A stretch of 64,000 nt of DNA, from the NCBI RefSeq assembly GCF_030283145.1, contig NZ_JASNWE010000005.1, positions 186,001 to 250,000 of the forward strand, written 5' to 3'. Shown here in pieces: positions 25,732 to 34,676 of the stretch. Source of the stretch: Actinomadura xylanilytica. Its GTDB lineage: Bacteria; Actinomycetota; Actinomycetes; Streptosporangiales; Streptosporangiaceae. Every line of letters starts with the position of its first letter. The stretch's first letter is position 1. A program made the position numbers and the translations under genes. The notes under the pieces are model-generated. The model was not told the DNA's origin and searched no databases. It worked only from the letters and a program-made list of their open reading frames with translations.

Positions 25732-26500
25732 GGTCGGCAAGACGCCCGGGGACGGTCCGGACGAGGTGTCGGGCCGCGTCTGGACGGTGCCCAACCTGCT
25801 GAGCATGGCCCGGCTGCTCGGCGTCCCGCTGTTCCTGTGGCTGGTGCTGGCCGAGGCCGACTGGTGGGCGCTCGGCCTGCTGGTGTTCGCCGGCCTGTCC
25901 GACTGGCTCGACGGCAAGCTCGCGCGGGCGCTCAACCAGACCAGCAGGCTCGGCATGGTGCTGGACCCGGCCGCCGACCGGCTCTACATCCTGGCCACGC
26001 TCGTCGGCCTGACGATCCGCGACATCATCCCGCTCTGGCTGGTGATCTTGCTGGTCGCCCGCGAGTTCGCGATCCTGCCGATCGCGCCGATCGTGCGGCG
26101 GCTCGGCTACGGCGGCACGCTGCCGGTGCACTTCATCGGCAAGGCGGGCACGATGTGCCTGCTGTACGCCTTCCCGCTGCTGCTGCTCGGCGACCACGAC
26201 GGCGGGGTCGCCACCGCGGCGAAGGTCACCGGCTGGTCCTTCGCCATCTGGGGCACCGCGCTGTACTGGTGGGCGGCCGTCCTCTACTGGACACAGACGG
26301 GGCAGCTCGTGCGCGCCGACCGCGTCGCGCCGCCGGACCCCGGCCCGAACGGCGATCCGAACCCCGACCCGACTCCTGACCCGACCCCTGACTCGAACCC
26401 GGATCCGACCCCCGGCCCCGACCCGAACCCCCGCTCCGGCCCCGCGCCGGACCCGGGTCCATCGGCCGGTGAGCAGAAGGGAGCGCAGACCCCCCGATGA
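25721..26500 (+). CDS. CDP-alcohol phosphatidyltransferase (PgsA2/Rv1822-like)
   Basis: This 259-residue membrane enzyme transfers a phosphatidyl group from CDP-diacylglycerol to an alcohol. The family signature DGKLARALNQTSRLGMVLDPAAD near residue 67 has all the conserved Asp, Gly and Arg residues. Five to six spans run from about residue 25 to 195. The last 55 residues are an Asp/Pro-rich repeat tail (DPNPDPTPDPTPDSNPDPTP), probably cytosolic and disordered. It is in the position of Rv1822 in the mycobacterial locus. Its stop overlaps the next gene by 4 bp. Confidence 0.88.
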   Translation: MSAEVGKTPGDGPDEVSGRVWTVPNLLSMARLLGVPLFLWLVLAEADWWALGLLVFAGLSDWLDGKLARALNQTSRLGMVLDPAADRLYILATLVGLTIRDIIPLWLVILLVAREFAILPIAPIVRRLGYGGTLPVHFIGKAGTMCLLYAFPLLLLGDHDGGVATAAKVTGWSFAIWGTALYWWAAVLYWTQTGQLVRADRVAPPDPGPNGDPNPDPTPDPTPDSNPDPTPGPDPNPRSGPAPDPGPSAGEQKGAQTPR

Positions 26501-28995
26501 AGGCCGTCGTGATGGCGGGAGGCGAGGGGACGCGGTTGCGTCCCATGACCGCCAACCAGCCCAAGCCCCTGCTTCCGCTCGTCAACAGGCCGATCATGGA
26601 ACACGTGCTGCGGCTGCTCAAGCGGCACGGTTTCACCGAGACCGTGGTCACCGTGCAGTTCCTGGCCGCGCTGATCCGCAACTACTTCGGCGACGGCGAG
26701 GAGCTCGGCATGTCGCTGAGCTACGCCACCGAGGAGGTGCCGCTCGGCACCGCGGGCAGCGTCAAGAACGCCGGGGAGGCGCTGCGCGACGACCGGTTCC
26801 TGGTGATCTCCGGGGACGCGCTCACCGACATCGACCTGACCGACATGGTGCGCTTCCACGAGGAGAACGGCGCCATGGTCACCATCGGGCTCAAGCGGGT
26901 CCCCAACCCCCTCGAGTTCGGCATCATCATCATCGACGACGCGGGCCGGGTGCAGCGGTTCCTGGAGAAGCCGACCTGGGGGCAGGTGTTCTCCGACACC
27001 GTCAACACCGGCATCTACGTGATGGAGCCCGAGGTCCTCGACCGGGTCGCGGCGGGCGAGTCCGTCGACTGGTCCGGCGACGTGTTCCCGAGGCTGCTGG
27101 CCGAGGGCGCGCCGATGTTCGGGTACGTCGCGGACGGCTACTGGGAGGACGTCGGCACCCACGAGAGCTACCTCAAGGCGCAGGCCGACATGCTCAACGG
27201 CCTCGTCGACGTCGGCATCGACGGGTTCGAGGTCTCGCCCGGCGTGTGGATCGGCGAGGGCGCCGAGGTCGACGCCGAGGCGGTGCTGAAGGGCCCGCTC
27301 TACATCGGCGACTACGCCAAGGTCGAGGCGGGCGTCGAGCTGCGCGAGTTCACCGTCCTCGGCAGCAACGTGGTGGTCAAGGAGGGCGCGTTCCTGCACC
27401 GCGCCGTCGTGCACGACAACGTGTTCATCGCCCCGTCCACCAACCTGCGCGGCTGCGTGGTCGGCAAGAACACCGACATCATGTCCGGCGCCCGGGTCGA
27501 GGAGGGCGCGGTCATCGGCGACGAGTGCGTCATCGAGGCCGAGGCGTACGTGTCCAGCCAGGTCAAGATCTACCCGTTCAAGACCATCGAGGCCGGCGCG
27601 GTGGTCAACACCAGCGTCATCTGGGAGTCGCGCGGGCAGCGCAACCTGTTCGGCCCGCGCGGGGTGTCCGGCCTGATCAACGTGGAGATCACGCCGGAGC
27701 TCGCGGTGCGGCTCGCCAGCGCGTACGCGACCACGCTGAAGAAGGGCACCACGGTCGTCACCGGACGGGACGCCTCCCGGGGCGCGCGCACCCTCAAGCG
27801 CGCGGTGATCAGCGCGCTCACCGCCGGCGCGATCAACGTGCAGGACCTGGAGGCGTGCCCGCTGCCGGTGGCGCGCTTCGAGACCGCCCGGGAGGACTGC
27901 GCGGGCGGCATCTACATCCGCACCACGCTCGGCGACCCGCAGGGCATCGACGTGCTGTTCCTGGACGCGGCCGGCTCGGACCTGTCGCTGGGCGCCCAGC
28001 GCAAGCTGGAACGGGTGTACGGGCGGCAGGAGTACCGGCGGGCCTTCCCCGGTGAGATCGCCGAGCTCAACTACCCGCCCCGGATCATCGAGACCTACAC
28101 CCGCGACCTGCTGCGCCGGGTCGACATCAGCGGCGTCCGCGAGGCCGGGCTGAGGATCGTGCTGGACTGCGCGGGCGGCGCCGTCGCGCTGGTGCTGCCG
28201 ATGCTGCTCGGCCAGGGCGGGGTGGAGGTGCTCACCCGCAACGGCGGCCTCGACGAGGTCAATCCGACCGAGACCCTCGCCGAGCGGATGCGCGACCTCC
28301 AGCGGCTCGGCGAGCTGGTCTCCTCCTCCCGTGCCGCGTTCGGCGTCCGGTTCGACCCGGTCGGCGAGCGGATCTCCCTGGTGGACGAGAACGGCGAGCT
28401 GATCCCCGACGACCGGGCCCTGCTGGTGATGCTCGACCTGGTCGCGGCCGAGCGGCGGACCGGGCGGGTCGCGCTGCCGGTCACCACCACCCGCGTCGCC
28501 GAGCGGGTCTGCCGCTCCCACGGCGTCGAGGTCGAGTGGACCTCCACCTCCCAGGACGTGCTGACCAAGGCCGCGTCCAGCCCCGGGGTGATCCTCGCGG
28601 GCGACGGCCGCGGCGGGTTCCTGATGCCCGAGTTCAGCAGCACGGTCGACGGGATCGCGGCGTTCGTCCGGCTCGTCGGGCTGGTCGCCCGCACCCGGCT
28701 GACCCTGTCGCAGATCGACGGCCGGATCCCCGCCGCGCACCTGCTGCGCCGCTCGGTGCCGACACCGTGGGCCGCCAAGGGCAGCGTGATGCGGCACGTG
28801 GTCGAGGCGGCGGGCGGCCGCGAGATCGACACCACCGACGGCGTCCGGGTCGTCGAGGCGGACGGCGGCTGGGTGCTGGTGCTGCCCGACCCGGCCGACG
28901 CCGTCACCCATCTATGGGCCGAGGGCGCCGACGCCGACGCCGCGCAGGCTCTCCTGGAGGAGTGGGCCGCCGTCATCGAGCAGGCCGGGGCCTAG
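26497..28995 (+). CDS. Mannose-1-phosphate guanylyltransferase-like protein with degenerate phosphomannomutase domain
   Basis: This 832-residue protein has three parts. The first (1-235) is a nucleotidyltransferase with GGEGTRLRPMTANQPKPLLP and the metal site SGDALTDID. The second (about 245-370) is a left-handed helix of hexapeptide repeats. The third (about 380-830) is a phosphohexomutase-like region. In the mutase part the phosphoserine loop TASHNP is replaced by RTTLGDP, so mutase catalysis is unlikely. The likely reaction is NTP plus sugar-1-phosphate to NDP-sugar for cell-wall glycans. It is coupled to the phosphatidyltransferase gene (ATGA overlap). Confidence 0.85.
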   Translation: MKAVVMAGGEGTRLRPMTANQPKPLLPLVNRPIMEHVLRLLKRHGFTETVVTVQFLAALIRNYFGDGEELGMSLSYATEEVPLGTAGSVKNAGEALRDDRFLVISGDALTDIDLTDMVRFHEENGAMVTIGLKRVPNPLEFGIIIIDDAGRVQRFLEKPTWGQVFSDTVNTGIYVMEPEVLDRVAAGESVDWSGDVFPRLLAEGAPMFGYVADGYWEDVGTHESYLKAQADMLNGLVDVGIDGFEVSPGVWIGEGAEVDAEAVLKGPLYIGDYAKVEAGVELREFTVLGSNVVVKEGAFLHRAVVHDNVFIAPSTNLRGCVVGKNTDIMSGARVEEGAVIGDECVIEAEAYVSSQVKIYPFKTIEAGAVVNTSVIWESRGQRNLFGPRGVSGLINVEITPELAVRLASAYATTLKKGTTVVTGRDASRGARTLKRAVISALTAGAINVQDLEACPLPVARFETAREDCAGGIYIRTTLGDPQGIDVLFLDAAGSDLSLGAQRKLERVYGRQEYRRAFPGEIAELNYPPRIIETYTRDLLRRVDISGVREAGLRIVLDCAGGAVALVLPMLLGQGGVEVLTRNGGLDEVNPTETLAERMRDLQRLGELVSSSRAAFGVRFDPVGERISLVDENGELIPDDRALLVMLDLVAAERRTGRVALPVTTTRVAERVCRSHGVEVEWTSTSQDVLTKAASSPGVILAGDGRGGFLMPEFSSTVDGIAAFVRLVGLVARTRLTLSQIDGRIPAAHLLRRSVPTPWAAKGSVMRHVVEAAGGREIDTTDGVRVVEADGGWVLVLPDPADAVTHLWAEGADADAAQALLEEWAAVIEQAGA

Positions 28996-28998
28996 AGA

Positions 28999-29021
28999 GG
29001 TCTCCACGACCCCCGGAGACC
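28999..29021 (+). terminator. Short hairpin after the guanylyltransferase gene
   Basis: A perfect 7-bp stem, GGTCTCC (28999-29005) and GGAGACC (29015-29021), with a 9-base loop starts 3 bp after the stop codon. There is no T-tract. Confidence 0.4.
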
Positions 29022-29077
29022 GCGCCCGCGGACCCGGAACACGCAGAGGCCGCGCCGGGCTTGGAAACAGGTGCAAG

Positions 29078-29248
29078 GGCCTGTCTCAAAGTGCCTCGGG
29101 CGTCGCGCGAGCGCGTTATCTGGCCGGTGGGGCGAAGCCGGAGGCGAGCCCCATCGGCCAGATCGCGGAGCGATGTCGCGCTCGCCCGAGCACGGTCGGC
29201 GTCCGAGCCCTAGGCGAGGACGCCGGGCCGGGCGTTTGGAAACACGGC
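29078..29248 (-). mobile_element. 171-bp interspersed MITE-like element, copy 1
   Basis: This is the reverse complement of 45645-45815, identical at roughly nine of ten positions by eye and exactly equal in length. Its ends are imperfect inverted repeats (GGCCGTGTTTC and GGCCTGTCTC). The flanks are CAAG (29074-29077) and CTAG (29249-29252), a 4-bp YTAR-type duplication as IS5-group transposases make, with one base changed. Inside is a 14-bp stem with one mismatch (29120-29133 and 29148-29161). It fills most of the gap between two convergent genes. The CTAG flank provides the TAG stop of the aminotransferase gene. No coding capacity is seen. A fragment resembling one end of the element lies just before it (about 29050-29073). 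Confidence 0.65.
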
Positions 29249-30691
29249 CTAGCAGCGTTCGCGGGGGGCCAGGCCGGACGTGTCCGGCACGCTCCCGGTG
29301 TAGGCGCCGGCCAGGAACCCGACGAGCCGCCCCACGTCGGCGGTGTTGGAGACCAGCCCGAGCGAGGCCCGCACCGCCCCGCCGCTCGGCAGGCCGAGGA
29401 GCTCCAGGTACTCGTCCAGCGACCGCGTCCCGTGCCCGAGGTCGCCGCGCAGGGCGCCGGCGCCGATGCGGAAGGCGCCCTCGCCCGCGCCCGGGTTGCA
29501 GAAGCAGCCGGTGCGGATCGAGATCCCGGCGGCGGCGGTGTCGCGGGCGACGATCCGCTCGTCGACGACCCGGCCCCGCGCGTCCAGGACGTTGAACGCC
29601 ACCGTCCCGCCGCGCCCTTCCGCGCCGGACGGCCCGTAGAGGCGGACGAGCGGCGTCCCGTCCGGGTGCCGCAGGGACGTCAGCCGCTCCAGCAGCAGGG
29701 CGGTCAGCCGGGCGACCCGCCGGTGGATCGGGCCGAGGCCGATCGCGGTGATCCAGTCCAGGCCGAACGCTACGTCGGGGATGGCGAGGAAGTTGAGCGT
29801 GCCGTCCTCGAACGCCGTCTCGTCGCCCGCGGGAACGTGCCATCCGCCGAGCGCGCTGACCGCCTGGATCGTCCCGCCGGCGAACCACGGACGCCGCAGC
29901 CGCGCCAGCGCCTCCCGCCGCGCGACCAGGCAGCCGACGCCGGTCGGGAAGCCGAACACCTTGTACCAGCTCACCGGCACGAAGTCCGGGTGCACCTCGC
30001 TCAGGTCGAGGCGGTTGGCGGGCACGAACGCGGCGGCGTCCAGCAGCACGTCGTAGCCGCGCTCGTGCGCGAGGCCGACCCAGCTCAGCGGGTGCTGCAC
30101 TCCGGTGAAGTTGCTCTGCGCGGGGAACGCCAGCAGCCCCCGGCGCCCGTCCGGCGCCCCTTGGCCGAACGCGGCCACGACGTCCTCCTCACGCGCGCGC
30201 AGGTCGGGCGGGCATGCCGGGACGTAGGTGACGCGGGCGCCGCGCGCCCTGGCGTACTCCCGGATCCCGTTGACGGAGTTGTGGTTGTCGGCGGTGAGGA
30301 CCAGCCGGGCGCCGTCCTCGAACGGGTACGCCTCGCCGACCAGCCTGCACGCGCCGGTCGCGTTCGCCGTGAACACGACCGCGTACTCCTCGGGGGAGGC
30401 GTTGAAGAAGGCGAGCACGGCGGTCCGCGTCTGCTCGACGAGCCGCGTCGAGGCCGCCGAGGTGGGGTTCTCCGAGTGCGGGTTGCCGTAGCAGTGGCCG
30501 CGCAGCCGCTCGCCGTGCGCGCGGAGCTGCGCGTCGGCCGGCAGGCCCGCGCCGGTGTAGTCCAGGTAGGCGTGGCCCTCGGCGTCGAGATAGCCGTACT
30601 CGGCCGCGCGAAGCTCGTCGAGCCGGTCCTCCGCCGCGCCGCCGGGGTGCCCCGGCATCGCGCCGAGGGTGGATCCGGACGTGGTCCCCAT
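29249..30691 (-). CDS. Class V aminotransferase-fold PLP enzyme (cysteine desulfurase/Mo-cofactor sulfurase-like)
   Basis: This 480-residue cytosolic PLP enzyme resembles the sulfurase domain of molybdenum-cofactor sulfurases. Motifs are YLDYTGAGLPADAQ near residue 39, YGNPHSENPTSAAS near residue 67, the PLP lysine in PVSWYKVFGFPTGVG near residue 233 and the cysteine loop ISIRTGCFCNPGAGEG near residue 394. Such enzymes move sulfur from cysteine to a cofactor. ATG 30691 is preferred; a longer TTG-start frame adds a poor N-terminus. The stop codon lies in the CTAG flank of the 171-bp element, so the native C-terminus may have been altered. Confidence 0.85.
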   Translation of the reverse strand: MGTTSGSTLGAMPGHPGGAAEDRLDELRAAEYGYLDAEGHAYLDYTGAGLPADAQLRAHGERLRGHCYGNPHSENPTSAASTRLVEQTRTAVLAFFNASPEEYAVVFTANATGACRLVGEAYPFEDGARLVLTADNHNSVNGIREYARARGARVTYVPACPPDLRAREEDVVAAFGQGAPDGRRGLLAFPAQSNFTGVQHPLSWVGLAHERGYDVLLDAAAFVPANRLDLSEVHPDFVPVSWYKVFGFPTGVGCLVARREALARLRRPWFAGGTIQAVSALGGWHVPAGDETAFEDGTLNFLAIPDVAFGLDWITAIGLGPIHRRVARLTALLLERLTSLRHPDGTPLVRLYGPSGAEGRGGTVAFNVLDARGRVVDERIVARDTAAAGISIRTGCFCNPGAGEGAFRIGAGALRGDLGHGTRSLDEYLELLGLPSGGAVRASLGLVSNTADVGRLVGFLAGAYTGSVPDTSGLAPRERC

Positions 30692-30817
30692 GGTGCCCCC
30701 CGAGCGAGAATCGCCGTTCCCACCAGGGTGATCCGAATGCCGGGTGAATGTCGACAAAGATTCGATATGGCCTCTATCGGCCTCGCAGGTTTCCGGCCGC
30801 CCCGGTCCCCTCGCCGG

Positions 30818-32437
30818 TCAGGTCCGCCGGGCCACGACGAGGCAGGTGGCGGCCAGGAAGAACACCGTGAAGCCGCCGAGAAGGGCCCAGTCGACGCCCA
30901 CCGCCCTGGAGAACGTCCCGCCGTAGGAGGCCAGCAGCGGCGGCCCCAGCGGGGAGCCGCCCGCCGCCCACAGCCGCTCGACACCGAGGCTGTGGCCCAG
31001 CGCCTCGAAGGCCCAGCGGTTCGACATCGCGTAGCTCAGCCACCGACCCGGCGCCGCCATCACCGGAACCGGCAGGATCGCCCCCACGAACAGCACCTGG
31101 GGGAAGCACAGCATCGGCAGCGCCATGGTGGCCTGGGCCGGGTCGGTGACGGCGGCCGACACCAGCAGCCCGAGCGCGAGCGCAGCCACCGAGCACAGCA
31201 GCAGCGTGACGAACAGCCCCCCGTACGTCCCCCAGTCGGCCCGTGGGAGCCGCTCGAGCGCCCGCAGCACCCCGAGCATCAGCGCGTCGACCACGGCCAG
31301 CAGGGGCAGCAGCACGGCCGCCTTCGCCAGCACGTACGGCCCGGCGCGCAGCCCCGCCAGCCGCTCGCGCCGCAGCACCGGCAGCTCCGTGCAGATCTGG
31401 AGGAGGCCGTAGGTCAGCCCGAAGAAGAACCCGCCGAACGCGATCCAGAACAGGATCATGACCGTGGCCGACGGGCTCGGCGCCTGCGGGGAGAACGCCC
31501 CCGGCCGGAACAGGACGGCGAACATCACCAGCACCATCACCGGCGACCCCGCCAGGACCGCCAGCGTGAGCCGGTTGCGGGTGAGCAGGTCGAGGTTGCG
31601 GCGGGTCAGCAGCAGCCACTGCCGCACCGCGCCGACCGGCCGTCCCGGCGGCGGCGCCTGCGGCTCCGCCGCGGGCCGCGAGGAGGGGACGGCGGCGGAC
31701 GCGCCGCCGAACCGCCGGTCCCAGTCCTGCGGCGCCTCCGCTTCGCCGAGGCGCAGGTAGATGTCCTCGATCGCGTCCACCCGGAACCGGGCCCGCGCCT
31801 CGTCCGGAGAGCCGAAGAAGGCCAGCGCCCCGTCCGGCGTCAGCACCGCCAGCCGGTCGCACACGGCGGCGTCGGGCGCGTGGTGCGTCGTCAGCACCAC
31901 CGTGGTGCCCGAGTTCGCCAGGCCGCGCAGCAGCCGCATCAGGTCGGCGGCCGTGGCCGGGTCGAGGCCTGAGGTCGGCTCGTCCAGGAAGAAGGTCCCC
32001 GGCCGGGTGAGCAGCTCCACCGCGATGCTGGCCCGCTTGCGCTCGCCGCCGCTCAGCGACCCGACGCGCTGCCCGGCCAGCCCCGTCAGCGCGAGCGCCT
32101 CCAGCGCGGCGTCCACCGCCCGGTCGATCTCCCGCGCGCCCGTCCCGGCCGGGAGCCGCAGGCCCGCCGCGTACCGGAGGGTGCGCCGCAGCGGCATCTC
32201 CAGATGGACGATGTCGTCCTGCGGCACGTACCCGAGCGCGCCCCGGTCGCCGTCGTACCGGACCTCGCCCTCCGCCGGGGGCCGCACGCCCGCGATCGCG
32301 TCCAGCAGCGTGGTCTTGCCCGCGCCGCTGCCCCCGATGATCGCGACGAGCTGCCCCGTCCCGATCGTCAGCGACACGTCCCGCAGCGTGCGCCGCCCGC
32401 CGTCCGCCCGCTGCCCGACCGCCACTACCTCGATCAT
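30818..32437 (-). CDS. ABCG-type half transporter (ATPase-ABC2 permease fusion)
   Basis: This 539-residue protein has an N-terminal ATPase (1-230) with Walker A IGGSGAGKTTLL, signature SLSGGERKR and Walker B FFLDEPTSGLD, followed by LTTHHAPDA. The C-terminal ABC-2 membrane domain (about 285-535) has six spans. This ABCG-like order on one chain suggests a homodimeric exporter. Neither cargo nor regulator is evident. It is divergent from the DUF881 gene at 32604. Confidence 0.88.
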   Translation of the reverse strand: MIEVVAVGQRADGGRRTLRDVSLTIGTGQLVAIIGGSGAGKTTLLDAIAGVRPPAEGEVRYDGDRGALGYVPQDDIVHLEMPLRRTLRYAAGLRLPAGTGAREIDRAVDAALEALALTGLAGQRVGSLSGGERKRASIAVELLTRPGTFFLDEPTSGLDPATAADLMRLLRGLANSGTTVVLTTHHAPDAAVCDRLAVLTPDGALAFFGSPDEARARFRVDAIEDIYLRLGEAEAPQDWDRRFGGASAAVPSSRPAAEPQAPPPGRPVGAVRQWLLLTRRNLDLLTRNRLTLAVLAGSPVMVLVMFAVLFRPGAFSPQAPSPSATVMILFWIAFGGFFFGLTYGLLQICTELPVLRRERLAGLRAGPYVLAKAAVLLPLLAVVDALMLGVLRALERLPRADWGTYGGLFVTLLLCSVAALALGLLVSAAVTDPAQATMALPMLCFPQVLFVGAILPVPVMAAPGRWLSYAMSNRWAFEALGHSLGVERLWAAGGSPLGPPLLASYGGTFSRAVGVDWALLGGFTVFFLAATCLVVARRT

Positions 32438-32603
32438 CTCCGGCCACTCCCCGTAGGTCGCCCGCGCCGCCCGCCGCTACGAACGATGACCGAACGTGGT
32501 CGCCGAGTCCAGTACGGGCCGCAGCCCGCCGCGCCGCGCCGCGCCGCCCCCGGCCCGCCGTTGACCTGCGCCGCGATTTGGCGGTGCTTGCCATGATGGG
32601 GCC

Positions 32604-33584
32604 GTGAGCGGACCAGAACGCGCCCCCGGGCCGGACGAGGCGCACAGCCCGGCCGAGCCCGCCAAGGCGTCCGGGGCGTCCGGGGCGGGCCCCGCGCGGG
32701 GATGGCGGCGGCCCGACGCGTCCATGTCGCTGCTGTCCGACCTGTTCGCCGGCAAGGTCCTGGACCCCGGGTACACCGAGGCCGCCGCCCGCCGCGCCGC
32801 CGAGGGCGCCGCCCCGGCCCCGCGCCGCGGCCGGCTCGGGGGCGCCGGCGTGCTGTTCGTCCTGACACTGGTCGGCGTGCTGGTCGCGGTGACCGGCGCC
32901 GAGGTGCGGCGCAGCGAGCCGGTCGCCGCCGAGCAGCGGTCCCGGCTCGTCCACGAGATCCGGGCCCGCACCGGCGAGAGCGACGAGCTCCAGCGGCGGC
33001 TGGACCGGCTGCGGGCCGAGACCGAGCGGGCGCGGGCCGTGGCCCTGGCCCGCAGCACCGCGGGACGGCACGCGCGCGAGGACCTCGCCGCCGCGGGCGC
33101 CGCCGCCGCGGCCACCCCCGCGTCCGGCCCCGCCTTCGTCGTCACCCTCGACGACGCCCCGCGCCCCGGCCGGGACGGCCGGGGCGCCGAGGACGGCCGG
33201 GTCTATGATCAGGATCTCCAGATCCTGGTGAACGGGCTCTGGGCGGCCGGGGCCACCGCGATCGGCGTCAACGGCCAGCGGCTCACGGCGACCACCGCGA
33301 TCCGCACCGCCGGAGAGGCGATCCTGGTCGACTACCGGCCGCTGACCGGCCCGTACGAGGTGACCGCCCTCGGCGACGCCGGGGCCGTCCGGGACGCTTT
33401 CCGCGACTCCGCCGCCGACCGGCGGCTGCGCCTCCTGGAGGACCGCTACCGGATCCGGTACGAGACCCGCCGCGCGGACCGCGTGCGGCTGCCCGCCGCG
33501 GGCGCGCTGCAACCGCGGTACGCGCGGCCCCAGGAGCAGGGCGACGGGCAGGACGGCGGGAACGGGGACGGGGGCGGCCAGTGA
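32604..33584 (+). CDS. DUF881 membrane-anchored protein (first copy)
   Basis: This 326-residue protein has one span (LGGAGVLFVLTLVGVLVAV, about residues 76-95). A coiled region follows (residues 115-150), then an extracellular DUF881 domain with FVVTLDDAPRPG, NGLWAAGATAIGVNGQRL and YRPLTGPYEVTALGD. DUF881 proteins are linked by position to envelope and division functions but have no assigned activity. CATGAT (32592-32597) ends 6 bases before GTG 32604, so a leaderless mRNA is likely. It is the first of the conserved DUF881/DUF1290/DUF881 trio. Confidence 0.88.
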   Translation: MSGPERAPGPDEAHSPAEPAKASGASGAGPARGWRRPDASMSLLSDLFAGKVLDPGYTEAAARRAAEGAAPAPRRGRLGGAGVLFVLTLVGVLVAVTGAEVRRSEPVAAEQRSRLVHEIRARTGESDELQRRLDRLRAETERARAVALARSTAGRHAREDLAAAGAAAAATPASGPAFVVTLDDAPRPGRDGRGAEDGRVYDQDLQILVNGLWAAGATAIGVNGQRLTATTAIRTAGEAILVDYRPLTGPYEVTALGDAGAVRDAFRDSAADRRLRLLEDRYRIRYETRRADRVRLPAAGALQPRYARPQEQGDGQDGGNGDGGGQ

Positions 33585-33621
33585 CGGGGGACACGGTGAC
33601 CGGGCGAGAGGAGGGCCGAGG

Positions 33622-33954
33622 GTGATCGCGCTCATCGGCCTGGTGGCCGGGGTGGTGCTGGGCTTCGTGCTGGAGCCGACCGTGCCGCTGTGGCTCCAGC
33701 CCTACCTGCCGATCGCGATCGTGGCGGCGCTGGACGCCATGTTCGGCGGCGTCCGGGCCCGGCTGGAGGGGATCTTCGACGAGAAGGTGTTCGTCGTCTC
33801 CTTCGTCAGCAACACCATCATCGCCGCGCTGATCGTCTTCCTCGGCGACCAGCTCGGCGTGGGCTCCCAGCTCTCCACCGGCGTCGTGGTGGTCCTCGGC
33901 ATCCGCATCTTCTCCAACGCGGCGGCCATCCGGCGGAAGCTGTTCGGCGCATGA
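33622..33954 (+). CDS. Small basic protein (DUF1290)
   Basis: This 110-residue protein has three hydrophobic spans (about 3-20, 27-45 and 58-90). It matches the small-basic-protein family by ALIGLVAGVVLGFVLEPTVP, AALDAMFGGVRARLEG and FDEKVFVVSFVSNTIIAA. The family always sits between or near DUF881 genes and division genes in actinobacteria and firmicutes; its role is unknown. It overlaps the second DUF881 gene by 4 bp (ATGA). Length and motifs are normal. Confidence 0.92.
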   Translation: MIALIGLVAGVVLGFVLEPTVPLWLQPYLPIAIVAALDAMFGGVRARLEGIFDEKVFVVSFVSNTIIAALIVFLGDQLGVGSQLSTGVVVVLGIRIFSNAAAIRRKLFGA

Positions 33955-34676
33955 CCGCCGCGCCCGAACCGGACGACGCGCCCGCCGAACGCCCGCCGAG
34001 GGGCTTCGCGGGGCTGATCGACCTGCTGCGGCCCCGCACCACCTGGGGGCAGCTCGCCGGCGGCCTGCTGTGCCTCGTGCTGGGGTTCGCCGTGGTCGCC
34101 CAGGTGCAGTCCAACAAGCGCGACACCACCTTCGCCACCGCCCGCCAGGACGAGCTGGTGGGGGTCCTGTCCGACCTGGGCCAGCGCTCCGAGCGGCTCC
34201 GCGGCGACCTGCGCGAGCTGGAGGACACCAAGGGCGACCTCGAACGCGACGTCCAGGGCGAGACCGCGCTGGAGGAGGCGCGCAAGCGGGCGACCACCTA
34301 CGGGCTGCTGGCCGGCACCCTGCCCGCCGAGGGGCCGGGCATCGAGATGCTGGTGACCGACCCGCGCACCGCCGTCCGCTCGGTGAACCTGCTGGATGGC
34401 CTCCAGGAGCTGCGCGACTCCGGGGCCGAGGTGATCCAGGTCAACGACGTCCGCGCCGGCGCCGGCACCTACTTCCTGGACGCCGCCGGCGGGATCGAGG
34501 CCGACGGCCGCCTCCTGCGGCCCCCGTACCGCTTCCTGGCCATCGGCGACCCGCACACCATGACCACGGCCCTGAACATCCCCGGTGGCGTCGTCAGGAC
34601 GCTCGAGGCCGCCGGGGCCGCCGTCTCGATCACCCCGCGCACACGGATGGCCGTCAGCGCGATACGGTCTCGGTGA
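33951..34676 (+). CDS. DUF881 membrane-anchored protein (second copy)
   Basis: This 241-residue protein has a cytosolic N-terminus, one span (LAGGLLCLVLGFAVVAQVQS, about 36-55) and a coiled-coil region (about 65-110). The DUF881 domain has LPAEGPGIEMLVTDP, NLLDGLQELRDSGAEVIQVND and YRFLAIGDPHTM. It overlaps the DUF1290 gene by 4 bp and ends the trio. The palindrome at 34724-34742 lies 48 bp behind its stop. Confidence 0.92.
   Translation: MTAAPEPDDAPAERPPRGFAGLIDLLRPRTTWGQLAGGLLCLVLGFAVVAQVQSNKRDTTFATARQDELVGVLSDLGQRSERLRGDLRELEDTKGDLERDVQGETALEEARKRATTYGLLAGTLPAEGPGIEMLVTDPRTAVRSVNLLDGLQELRDSGAEVIQVNDVRAGAGTYFLDAAGGIEADGRLLRPPYRFLAIGDPHTMTTALNIPGGVVRTLEAAGAAVSITPRTRMAVSAIRSR

Noticed and set aside
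26284..28911. 875-residue minus-strand frame opposite the guanylyltransferase gene
   Set aside because: It is His/Asp/Gln-rich shadow translation with no domain, and the plus-strand gene is clear.
29432..31972. 846-residue plus-strand frame opposite the aminotransferase and ABCG genes
   Set aside because: It crosses two well-supported genes and their gap with no recognisable motif.
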